Shown piece by piece: positions 7,141-13,007 of a stretch of 13,007 nt of DNA. The DNA is from Bacteroidota bacterium (lineage in GTDB: Bacteria > Bacteroidota > Bacteroidia > Flavobacteriales > Weeksellaceae). The translations under genes and the position numbers were made by a program. The notes below the pieces were generated by a model that was not told the origin of the DNA, ran no database searches, and saw only the letters and a program-made list of their open reading frames with translations. The stretch is from contig JAEWOM010000178.1 in assembly GCA_023399675.1 (NCBI GenBank), positions 1 to 13,007 of the forward strand, read 5' to 3'. Numbering within the stretch: the first letter of the stretch is position 1; every line of letters begins with the position of its first letter.

Positions 7141-7166
7141 ATTTTTTACGGCGCAGTTTTGGATGA

Positions 7167-7199
7167 TTTTTCGGCGGCAGCTGCGCTGCCGCTGAAAAA
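7167..7199. repeat. 33-nt palindrome at the 5' side of the I9-like gene
   Basis: Arms TTTTTCGGCGGCAGC (7167-7181) and GCTGCCGCTGAAAAA (7185-7199) pair along 15 positions, with one G-T wobble (7173/7193), around a 3-nt TGC loop. It starts 26 nt after the dehydrogenase stop and ends 10 nt before the ATG at 7210. The T-run is on the 5' side and the A-run on the 3' side, the reverse of an intrinsic terminator. A simple terminator is therefore unlikely. In RNA it would form a very stable hairpin close to the start codon and could limit initiation or protect the upstream message from decay. A REP-like repeat is the alternative. Confidence 0.7.
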
Positions 7200-7209
7200 C
7201 CTTTCCATC

Positions 7210-7626
7210 ATGCACAAATCATCCACCTTAACCTTATTTCAATTCTTTTTTGCAGCGTTTATCACAATATCCTGCAGTGTAAGACGCGCGCCAAACGCGG
7301 AACCTGCTCCACAAAAATCGCTGACAAAAATTTCTGATACAGTACGCATTATACCGGTTCAGAAGGACAAAACATTGACCACTCGAACACTGATCATCTA
7401 TTATGATGAAGAAGTGGGCGACAGATTTCTTTTGGGTGCAGTAAAAGAAATCGGTGCCGTTTTAGTTTATGAATACAAAACGCTGAAAGGAATTGCAGTC
7501 AGGATTCCTGAGCAGCAATCCGTTGAAAGTGCGATCACCTATTTCAAAAAAGTAAAAGGAGTACGTTCCGTACACCGGGACAGAATTTATTCCATCGATC
7601 CTCCTGTTCGAAGTTCCGTACGGTAA
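7210..7626 (+). CDS. Lipoprotein with subtilisin-propeptide (I9-like) domain
   Basis: The frame is open from a TTG at 7159, but that stretch encodes the palindrome. The ATG at 7210 gives MHKSSTLTLFQFFFAAFITISC, a lipoprotein signal with lipobox ITISC and the lipidated Cys at residue 22. The mature part is about 117 residues. After a linker of some 35 residues, residues 59-130 follow the plan of the I9 inhibitor/propeptide domain of subtilases: strand TLIIYY, helix, GAVLVYEYKTLKGIAVRIP, helix (SVESAITYFKKV), then V-R-S-V-H-R-D. In subtilases this domain folds the protease and inhibits it. No protease domain follows here: the frame ends at 7626 and the next gene is gpmI. A free-standing, membrane-anchored protease inhibitor or chaperone is the inference. 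The match rests on pattern alone. Confidence 0.75.
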   Translation: MHKSSTLTLFQFFFAAFITISCSVRRAPNAEPAPQKSLTKISDTVRIIPVQKDKTLTTRTLIIYYDEEVGDRFLLGAVKEIGAVLVYEYKTLKGIAVRIPEQQSVESAITYFKKVKGVRSVHRDRIYSIDPPVRSSVR

Positions 7627-7696
7627 TCATGTGTTATCACTCACTAAAACAATTGATTCAGGAAATCAAAAATTTAGCAGTTAAGATCCATTAAGC

Positions 7697-7753
7697 AAAA
7701 AACCGCTTCTATTCGTTCCCGAAAAACTGAATTTTCTTAGAATCGCTTTTTTT
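7697..7753 (+). terminator. Imperfect terminator-like fold before gpmI
   Basis: AAAAAA (7697-7702) can pair with the T-run at 7747-7753, and TTCTA (7707-7711) with TAGAA (7738-7742). A 4-nt mismatched bulge lies between them (CCGC against TCGC), and a 26-nt loop inside. It ends in seven T. The pairing is interrupted and may not be real. Confidence 0.22.
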
Positions 7754-7768
7754 ACTTTTAATTATCAG

Positions 7769-7776
7769 TAATTTTG
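7769..7776 (+). promoter_or_regulatory. Candidate -7 box of the gpmI promoter
   Basis: TAATTTTG fits TAnnTTTG and ends 17 nt before the gpmI ATG, giving a leader of about 10-12 nt. The upstream region is T-rich (TTTTTTTAC at 7747-7755) but has no clean TTTG at -33. Confidence 0.55.
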
Positions 7777-7793
7777 TAAAAAAGCATCATTCA

Positions 7794-9323
7794 ATGTCAA
7801 AAAAAGTTTTGCTCGCCATCCTCGACGGTTGGGGCTTGGGTACTGACCCGAAAGTTTCTGCAATAGATCAGGCGCAGACTCCGTTCATGGATTCCTGTTA
7901 CGAAAATTTTCCTCATACCACGCTGGAAGCCAGTGGCCTTGCCGTAGGTTTGCCTTTCGGACAGATGGGTAATTCGGAAGTGGGCCACATGAATCTCGGC
8001 GCAGGTAGAGTAGTCTACCAGAACCTCGTAAAATTGAATTTGGCGGTGGAAAATGCGACGCTGGGAAAAGAAAATAAGATCACTGACGCTTTTCAGTACG
8101 CCAAAAACAATAACAAAAACATCCATTTCATCGGCCTCGCATCTGATGGCGGTGTTCACTCGCACATTAACCATTTGAGAGGTTTGCTTACGGCAGCTCA
8201 TGAAAATCAGGTTGCAGACCGCACATTTGTCCATGCGTTTACTGATGGCCGCGACTGCGATCCGCATTCGGGTTTGGGCTTCATCCGGGAACTGCAGGAA
8301 CACATGCAAATATCCGGAGGTAAACTCGCTTCCGTTACAGGCCGTTACTACGCGATGGACCGCGACAGAAGGTGGGAACGTGTAAAATTGGCTTACGATG
8401 CCATGGTTAATGCAGTCGGGGAACATACTACAGATATCCTGCAAAGTATTCAGAATGCCTATCACCGGGAAATAACAGATGAATTCCTGACTCCGATTAT
8501 TGTCGTAGATGAGCACGATCAGCCTGTAGCAACGATCAAAGAAGGCGATGTTGTGTTTTGTTTTAATTTCAGAACCGACCGCGGTAGAGAAATTACCGAA
8601 GTGCTTTCGCAGAAAGATTTTCCTGATCTCGGAATGCACAGACTCGATCTTTATTACGTTACCATGACCAACTATGATAAAGATTTCAAGAATGTGAAAG
8701 TGGTTTTCGATGAAGAAACGATGACAGGCACGCTCGGTGAAATTCTGGAAATAAACGGTAAAACACAGATTCGCGTTGCAGAAACTGAAAAATATCCGCA
8801 TGTGACATTCTTTTTCTCGGGTGGGCGAGAAGCGGAATTCATCGGTGAAAAACGAATACTCTGTCCAAGTCCGAAGGATGTACCGACCTACGACCTGAAA
8901 CCCCAAATGTCGGCACACGAAATTACTGAAAGTATTCTTCCTGAAATCCAGGGTGAAACAGCTGATTTCATCTGCCTGAACTTTGCCAACACTGACATGG
9001 TTGGTCATACCGGAATTTTTGAAGCAGCAGTAGCAGCAGCGGAAACGGTAGATTACTGCATCGGCCGGGTTGCCACGGCAGCCTATGACCATGGTTACAC
9101 GGTTTTTATTCTTGCAGATCACGGAAACAGCGATGTCATGATGAATGCAGACGGTTCGCCAAACACGCAGCATTCAACCAATCTGGTACCTTTAATTGTG
9201 ATGGACCGTGAAAAACGCTGGAATCTGGCACCCGGTAAACTGGGGGATATTGCACCTTCCATTCTTCATGTAATGAACATTCCGATTCCGGAAGTGATGA
9301 ACGGAGAGATAATCGTAACGTAA
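7794..9323 (+). CDS. gpmI: 2,3-bisphosphoglycerate-independent phosphoglycerate mutase
   Basis: A complete 509-residue GpmI, the cofactor-independent, metal-dependent enzyme that interconverts 3- and 2-phosphoglycerate in glycolysis and gluconeogenesis. The nucleophilic serine is S61 in MGNSEVGHMNLGAGR. Metal ligands match the family set: D11 in LDGWG, D401 and H405 in NTDMVGHTG, D442-H443 in ADHGN, and H460 in the NTQHSTN segment. Substrate-domain residues are in SDGGVHSH (117-124), TDGRD (150-154), GRYYAMDRD (183-191) and FNFRTDRGRE (257-266). The length is usual for the family. The ATG at 7794 gives the expected first strand (VLLAILDGWG). It has its own promoter-like box and is followed by a small AT-rich hairpin. 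It is the only glycolytic gene here, so it is probably a single-gene transcript. Confidence 0.97.
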   Translation: MSKKVLLAILDGWGLGTDPKVSAIDQAQTPFMDSCYENFPHTTLEASGLAVGLPFGQMGNSEVGHMNLGAGRVVYQNLVKLNLAVENATLGKENKITDAFQYAKNNNKNIHFIGLASDGGVHSHINHLRGLLTAAHENQVADRTFVHAFTDGRDCDPHSGLGFIRELQEHMQISGGKLASVTGRYYAMDRDRRWERVKLAYDAMVNAVGEHTTDILQSIQNAYHREITDEFLTPIIVVDEHDQPVATIKEGDVVFCFNFRTDRGREITEVLSQKDFPDLGMHRLDLYYVTMTNYDKDFKNVKVVFDEETMTGTLGEILEINGKTQIRVAETEKYPHVTFFFSGGREAEFIGEKRILCPSPKDVPTYDLKPQMSAHEITESILPEIQGETADFICLNFANTDMVGHTGIFEAAVAAAETVDYCIGRVATAAYDHGYTVFILADHGNSDVMMNADGSPNTQHSTNLVPLIVMDREKRWNLAPGKLGDIAPSILHVMNIPIPEVMNGEIIVT

Positions 9324-9324
9324 G

Positions 9325-9344
9325 CAGTTTATAATGATAAACTG
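9325..9344 (+). terminator. AT-rich hairpin after gpmI
   Basis: Perfect 8-bp arms CAGTTTAT (9325-9332) and ATAAACTG (9337-9344) enclose loop AATG, directly after the gpmI stop codon. Only TT follows before GCAAAA, so it lacks a proper U-tract. It may act as a message-end stabiliser or a weak terminator. Confidence 0.35.
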
Positions 9345-9410
9345 TTGCAAAATCGGCAGGTTTTAAGAAAATTATAACATAAATTATGCTGAAAATAAGT
9401 CTCAAGAACG

Positions 9411-9418
9411 TATATTTG
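9411..9418 (+). promoter_or_regulatory. Candidate -7 box of the desaturase promoter
   Basis: TATATTTG matches TAnnTTTG exactly and ends 19 nt before the desaturase ATG at 9438, in a 110-nt gap after gpmI. No clean -33 TTTG is seen. Confidence 0.55.
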
Positions 9419-9437
9419 TTAATTCAAAAGTAACTTG

Positions 9438-10415
9438 ATGTATAATAAAATGGTCCGTAGGGAAGTGATGCACAACCTTTCCCACGAAGTAGAAACCTTT
9501 ATCGAAAAATACCTGACGCCGGTGGAAAAAATCTGGCAACCGTCCGATTTCCTGCCGGATCCTGCAGGTGATGAATTCAAATTCGACTTGGAGGAACTGC
9601 AGACTTTCGCAAAGGAAATGGATTATGACGTTTTCGTAACGCTGATTGGCGACTGTATTACAGAAGAAGCCCTGCCTACGTACGAAAGCTGGATTATGGG
9701 TATCGAAGGAATTGACCAGGAAAAAAATGACGGCTGGACAAAATGGGTACGCAGCTGGACCGCAGAAGAGAACAGACATGGCGATTTGCTTAATAAATAT
9801 CTTTATCTGTGCGGCAGAGTGAATATGCGTGAAGTGGAAATCACTACACAATATCTCATTATGGACGGCGCAGATGTACAGACCAGCACAGACCCTTACC
9901 GGAATTTTGTGTACACGAGTTTTCAGGAAACAGCGACCAATATTTCGCACCGCAGGGTAGGAACCTTTGCGAAGCAGACCGGTAATAAAAAACTGGCTAA
10001 AATGTGTGCAGTTATCGCAGCAGATGAAGCAAGACACGCTAAAGCATACAAACATTTCGTAGAACGTATTTTTGAAATCGATGCATCCGAAATGATGCTT
10101 GCCTTTGAAGATATGATGAGAAAGAAAATTGTGATGCCGGCGCATTTAATGAGGGAGAGCGGACAGAAAGCCGGTGAACTTTGGTCACATTTTTCAGATG
10201 CAGCACAAAGATGTATGGTGTACACCGCTCAGGACTACATCGATATTCTCAAAGAATTACTCGATGACTGGAAAATTGAGCATATTTCCGGGCTGAACGA
10301 ACAGGCACAGAAAGCACAGGAATACCTGATGAAACTGCCGAACCGTTTACAGCGTGTTACCGACAGAATTCCGACACCTGATCTCGAGTATCAGTTTAAA
10401 TGGATCAGAACTTAA
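9438..10415 (+). CDS. Soluble acyl-ACP desaturase (di-iron)
   Basis: A 325-residue member of the FA_desaturase_2 family (plant stearoyl-ACP delta-9-desaturase type), which uses O2 and a ferredoxin-like electron donor to put a cis double bond into acyl chains bound to acyl carrier protein. All iron ligands are present: the ITEEALPTY segment near residue 74-82, EENRH at 110-114, a Glu in SFQETAT near 164, and DEARH at 196-200. No membrane helices, so cytosolic. The ATG at 9438 is preferred over the TTG just before it; a later ATG (M10) is also possible. The gene has its own -7 box and a strong terminator, so it is likely monocistronic. It implies aerobic unsaturated fatty acid synthesis. The position of the double bond cannot be read from the sequence. 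Confidence 0.95.
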   Translation: MYNKMVRREVMHNLSHEVETFIEKYLTPVEKIWQPSDFLPDPAGDEFKFDLEELQTFAKEMDYDVFVTLIGDCITEEALPTYESWIMGIEGIDQEKNDGWTKWVRSWTAEENRHGDLLNKYLYLCGRVNMREVEITTQYLIMDGADVQTSTDPYRNFVYTSFQETATNISHRRVGTFAKQTGNKKLAKMCAVIAADEARHAKAYKHFVERIFEIDASEMMLAFEDMMRKKIVMPAHLMRESGQKAGELWSHFSDAAQRCMVYTAQDYIDILKELLDDWKIEHISGLNEQAQKAQEYLMKLPNRLQRVTDRIPTPDLEYQFKWIRT

Positions 10416-10444
10416 TTTTTTTGATATTTTAGATAATTGATAGG

Positions 10445-10476
10445 AATAGGGTGCTGAAAGCTGCACCCTATTTTTT
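10445..10476 (+). terminator. Strong intrinsic terminator of the desaturase gene
   Basis: Perfect 10-bp arms AATAGGGTGC (10445-10454) and GCACCCTATT (10463-10472) enclose an 8-nt loop, followed by more T (TTTTTT in total, 10471-10476). It lies 30 nt past the stop codon. Confidence 0.9.
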
Positions 10477-10478
10477 AT

Positions 10479-10486
10479 TATCTTTG
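10479..10486 (+). promoter_or_regulatory. Candidate -7 box of the HAD/map gene run
   Basis: TATCTTTG is a very good match to the Bacteroidota TAnnTTTG element. It begins 2 nt after the terminator T-run and lies 31 nt before the ATG at 10518. The expected -33 position falls inside the terminator hairpin, so termination and re-initiation are packed into about 45 nt. Confidence 0.6.
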
Positions 10487-10517
10487 CCGATTGAAACCCC
10501 TCATAAATTCAGCCAAA

Positions 10518-10949
10518 ATGAGAAGTAATAAAAAACTCGCAATAGATTTCGACGGTACCGTTGTTGATGACGCTTATCCGGGCATCGGCAAACCCAAAAC
10601 TTTTGCTTTTGAAACCCTGAATAAATTACAGGGTGAAGGTTACCGCCTGATTTTGTGGACGTACAGACATGGAAAATATCTGGACGAAGCTGTAGAATTC
10701 TGCCGAAAAAACGGTATTGAATTTTATGCGGTAAACTCCAGTTTTGAAGGGGAAATTTTCGACAGTGCCACACAGTCCAGAAAAATCGATGCAGACCTGT
10801 TTATTGATGACCGAAACCTCGGCGGTTTTCCGGGATGGGGCGAAATTTACAACATCATAAACGAACGAATTGAGTTCCGTGTAGAAGGGAAGGAGGTGCT
10901 TGCCTATTCCAAAATGAAAAAAGATAAAAAGAAAGGACTTTTCTGGTAA
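10518..10949 (+). CDS. BT0820-family HAD-type phosphatase
   Basis: A 143-residue capless HAD-superfamily protein. Motif I is DFDGT (residues 10-14), with D10 the expected nucleophile and D12 the general acid. A second motif is in LILWTYRHG, with the Thr after the hydrophobic strand. The acidic motif IV is FIDDRNLGGFPGWGEI near 95-110, typical of the small proteins named after B. thetaiotaomicron BT_0820. These are presumed phosphohydrolases with unknown substrates. The frame is open from a TTG at 10491, but the ATG at 10518 gives the family's usual start (NKKLAIDFDGT), and the -7 box at 10479-10486 leaves too little leader for the TTG. The C-terminus is lysine-rich. map follows after 39 nt, so co-transcription is likely. 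Confidence 0.88.
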   Translation: MRSNKKLAIDFDGTVVDDAYPGIGKPKTFAFETLNKLQGEGYRLILWTYRHGKYLDEAVEFCRKNGIEFYAVNSSFEGEIFDSATQSRKIDADLFIDDRNLGGFPGWGEIYNIINERIEFRVEGKEVLAYSKMKKDKKKGLFW

Positions 10950-10988
10950 AATACAGAACTGAAAAATTTCTCTCCGAATTTACATTAC

Positions 10989-11798
10989 ATGATTCAGCTA
11001 AAAACAATTGAAGAACTGCGTTTGATGAAGCAGAGCGCACAGCTCGTTTCAAAAACGCTGGGACTTGTTGCCAAAGAAATAAAACCTGGTGTAACCACCA
11101 ATCACATCGATAAAATAGCCGCAGAATTTATACGGGATAATGGCGGCGAACCGGCGTTTCTGGGAATGTACGGTTTTCCGAAAAATCTGTGTATTTCTCC
11201 CAATGCCGAAGTTGTTCATGGAATTCCAAACGATAATCCTTTGCAGGAAGGCGATATTCTTTCTGTGGATTGTGGCGTCTACATGAACGGTTTCTACGGC
11301 GATCACGCTTACTCTTTTGATGTAGGAGAGGTTGCAACCGAAACCAAAAAACTGCTGGAAGTAACGAAGGAATCACTGTATAAAGGCATTGAACAGTGCG
11401 TGCGCGGAAAAAGAGTAGGAGATATTTCCAATGCGATTCAATCGCACTGCGAAAAACACGGTTACGGCGTTGTCCGCGAACTCGTGGGTCACGGTCTTGG
11501 CCGGAAAATGCACGAAGATCCGCAGGTTCCGAATTATGGCAGAAAAGGCAGCGGAAAAGTTCTGAAAGACGGAATTGCACTCGCTATTGAACCCATGATT
11601 AACCTGGGTACTCACGAAGTGGTTTTCCATAAAGACGGCTGGACGGTAACTTCCAGGGACAATTCACCTTCTGCCCACTTTGAGCACAACGTATGTATTA
11701 TCAACGGAAAACCGGTGCTGCTGTCTACTTTTGATTATGTTTATGAAGCGCTTGGTATAAAAAGTGACGAAGAAAAACCATTTACTTTAGATTTCTAA
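10989..11798 (+). CDS. map: Type I methionine aminopeptidase
   Basis: A complete 269-residue enzyme that removes the initiator methionine from new proteins at the ribosome; normally essential. The five metal ligands are present: D94 (VDCG), D105 (GDHAYSF), H168 (GHGLGR), E201 (IEPM) and E232 (FEHN). The catalytic histidines are H77 (VVHGIP) and H175 (KMHEDP). The residue after D105 is His, where GDSA/GDTA is common, a minor change. There is no N-terminal zinc-finger or SH3-binding extension, so it is the short bacterial type (Ia). The ATG at 10989 gives the standard start (IQLKTIEELRLMKQSA). The methyltransferase ATG begins at the base after its stop codon, so the two are almost certainly co-transcribed. 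Confidence 0.97.
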   Translation: MIQLKTIEELRLMKQSAQLVSKTLGLVAKEIKPGVTTNHIDKIAAEFIRDNGGEPAFLGMYGFPKNLCISPNAEVVHGIPNDNPLQEGDILSVDCGVYMNGFYGDHAYSFDVGEVATETKKLLEVTKESLYKGIEQCVRGKRVGDISNAIQSHCEKHGYGVVRELVGHGLGRKMHEDPQVPNYGRKGSGKVLKDGIALAIEPMINLGTHEVVFHKDGWTVTSRDNSPSAHFEHNVCIINGKPVLLSTFDYVYEALGIKSDEEKPFTLDF

Positions 11799-12563
11799 AT
11801 GGGGCTGATAAAAACAGTTCTGAATATTTTTCCGCGTCCTTTGCTGATACAAATGAGCATCTGGACCAGACCGCTTATTTACCGGTTTTACAGGGGCAGT
11901 AAACACATCGATCCGATTGACGGACGAAGCTATCGCAAATTTTTGCCGTACGGATACGGAAAGCAGCGTCCGAACGCGCTGTCTCCGGGAACGCTGAGTT
12001 TGGAACGGCACCGCCAGATGTGGTTGTTTTTGCAGAACGAAACCCAGTTTTTCACACAACCGCTCAAAGTACTTCATATGGCTCCGGAACAGGAATTTCT
12101 GCGCCGTTTCCGGAAAATGAAAAATCTCGAGTATACTACTGCAGATCTTTACTCGCCGATTGTGGATGTTAAAGCAGATATATTGAACCTGCCTTTTGAA
12201 GATGAATCGTTCGATGTGGTTTTCTGTAATCATGTCCTGGAACATATTGTTGATGACGCCAAAGCCATGAAGGAACTGCACCGCGTAATGAAAAAAGGAG
12301 GGTGGGGAATCTTTCAGGTACCGCTGAAAAATTCGCTGGAGAAAACCTACGAAGATTTTTCGATTACTTCACCTCAGGAAAGACAGAAGTATTTCGGGCA
12401 GTACGATCATGTTCGCTGGTATGGAATGGATTATTTTGAAAGACTCCGGAAAGCCGGATTTGAAACGGAACCGCTCTTTTATTCAAAACAGTTTCCGCAG
12501 GAAGAAATCATAAAGTACGGTCTCATGGAAAATGAGATTCTGCCTGTAGTGTATAAAAAATAG
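11799..12563 (+). CDS. Class I SAM-dependent methyltransferase
   Basis: A 254-residue protein with a Methyltransf_11-like core from about residue 88 to 176. The core includes VDVKADILNLPFEDESFDVVF with acidic D126/D134, NHVLEHIVD at 144-152 (the familiar xHVLEH motif) and ELHRVMKKGGWGIFQVP at 159-175. The usual glycine-rich motif I is replaced by VLHMAPEQEF at 91-100. The same APE version occurs in a set of Bacteroidota methyltransferases as I recall them. The first 85 residues are rich in Arg and aromatic residues (IWTRPLIYRFYRG) with no membrane helix; this part and the DHVRWYGMDYF stretch near 203 probably bind the substrate. Substrate unknown; the following GT-C-like gene hints at glycans or lipids. 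Translation is likely coupled to map (no gap). Confidence 0.88.
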   Translation: MGLIKTVLNIFPRPLLIQMSIWTRPLIYRFYRGSKHIDPIDGRSYRKFLPYGYGKQRPNALSPGTLSLERHRQMWLFLQNETQFFTQPLKVLHMAPEQEFLRRFRKMKNLEYTTADLYSPIVDVKADILNLPFEDESFDVVFCNHVLEHIVDDAKAMKELHRVMKKGGWGIFQVPLKNSLEKTYEDFSITSPQERQKYFGQYDHVRWYGMDYFERLRKAGFETEPLFYSKQFPQEEIIKYGLMENEILPVVYKK

Positions 12564-12600
12564 CCGGACAGTTCGGCCTGACACTTTTAACGAAGTCCAG

Positions 12601-13007
12601 ATGAATCAGGAACAAAACAAAAATTATCCATGGTACGCAGCAATTGCAGTGGTGCTGTTCAAGCTGCTGTTCCTGTTCACACACCACATTCAGGAGGATG
12701 CTTTTATCACCTGGCGTATTGCCCAAAACCTCGTTGATTACGGAACCATCGGCTTCAATGGTGACACCAGAATTTCTGCATCAACAACCCATCTGTACGT
12801 ATTTGTTTCAGCATTTTTCAATCTGATATTCGGCAAAATCAGTTTCATTTATCCACTGCTTACCTTCAATTCGGTGCTGTTTACTGTCGGAATCGTATGG
12901 CTTGCGAAACTTCTTCTGAAAGATTTCAGACTCCAGGCACTGTTCATCATCCTGTTTGGTATCCTGCCACCATCTATAAAAATTTCGATTCTTGGGATGG
13001 AATATGG
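12601..13007 (+). CDS. GT-C-like multi-membrane glycosyltransferase, N-terminal part
   Basis: An ATG at 12601 opens a frame without a stop to the right edge (135 codons seen), starting MNQEQNKNYPWYAAIAVVLF. The first helix (about 12-27) is followed by a loop with QEDAFITWRIAQNLVDYGT, then IGFNGDTRISASTTHLY. The D-A-F-I-x-x-R-x-A-x-N-L ... F-N-G/P-x-x-R-x-x-x-x-T pattern is the first-loop signature of bacterial GT-C type transferases that use lipid-linked sugars; the acidic ED is the expected catalytic position. Further helices start near residues 72, 90 and 120. The exact family, donor and acceptor cannot be told from this part. The gene lies 37 nt after the methyltransferase, in the same direction, probably in the same transcript. 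Confidence 0.75.
   Translation, partial: MNQEQNKNYPWYAAIAVVLFKLLFLFTHHIQEDAFITWRIAQNLVDYGTIGFNGDTRISASTTHLYVFVSAFFNLIFGKISFIYPLLTFNSVLFTVGIVWLAKLLLKDFRLQALFIILFGILPPSIKISILGMEY

Noticed and set aside
7653..7669. Hairpin TTGATT-cagga-AATCAA after the I9-like gene
   Set aside because: Short AT-only stem with no T-run after it; such hairpins are expected by chance in AT-rich DNA.
9018..9050. GCAGCAGTAGCAGCAGC triplet run inside gpmI as a repeat
   Set aside because: It encodes the alanine-rich helix EAAVAAAETVD normal for this part of the protein; it is not a separate repeat element.
7797..9173. Long minus-strand open frame of 458 codons opposite gpmI
   Set aside because: It mirrors the gpmI coding sequence, has Cys/His/Arg-rich composition typical of antisense shadows, and shows no family motif.
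9402..10145. Minus-strand open frame of 247 codons opposite the desaturase
   Set aside because: It overlaps a clearly conserved di-iron desaturase and is Cys/Phe/His-rich without any recognisable domain.
12563..12578. GCCG/CGGC pairing between the methyltransferase and the GT-C-like gene as a terminator
   Set aside because: Only 4 bp of stem and no adjacent T-run; the genes are probably read through.

Overview
This window looks like chromosomal DNA of an aerobic member of the Bacteroidota, most likely a flavobacterium of the Chryseobacterium/Weeksellaceae type. The DNA is AT-rich and Shine-Dalgarno sites are weak or missing. Several genes are preceded by TAnnTTTG boxes, the -7 element typical of this phylum. 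The protein families also fit: a DUF6688 membrane protein, a DKNYY-like lipoprotein, a BT0820-type HAD phosphatase, a soluble acyl-ACP desaturase and LxxC-type lipoprotein signals. The species is inferred from protein character only.

Left third (1-5388) is accessory in character. The first 45 bases are the N-terminus of an IS3-type transposase on the minus strand; its element probably ends near 168. Next is a VanZ-like gene (210-600) broken by one extra T in a T4 run. An intergenic stretch with a 53-nt inverted repeat follows (601-865). Then come two minus-strand genes of unknown function: a two-helix membrane protein (866-1381) and an exported protein with a proline-rich tail (1484-2596). 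Diverging from them is a tight two-gene unit: a DKNYY-like lipoprotein (start region around 2834, apparently missing one A) and a DUF6688 polytopic membrane protein.

Middle (5389-7793): a GNAT acetyltransferase, a zinc-dependent NADP(H)-type alcohol dehydrogenase and a small lipoprotein that resembles a free-standing subtilisin propeptide (I9) domain. A 33-nt near-perfect palindrome lies just before the start codon of that lipoprotein.

Right half (7794-13007) is mostly housekeeping: gpmI (glycolysis), a di-iron acyl-ACP desaturase (unsaturated fatty acid synthesis), a strong intrinsic terminator, then a plus-strand run of a BT0820-type HAD phosphatase, map (methionine aminopeptidase), a SAM methyltransferase starting directly after the map stop codon, and the start of a GT-C-like multi-membrane glycosyltransferase that leaves the window at its right edge.

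I do not see a CRISPR array, tRNA, rRNA or recognisable defence system. The most notable points are the free-standing I9-like lipoprotein with its palindromic leader, the two single-base homopolymer frame breaks, the uncharacterised DKNYY lipoprotein/DUF6688 pair, and the methyltransferase with an altered SAM motif I.
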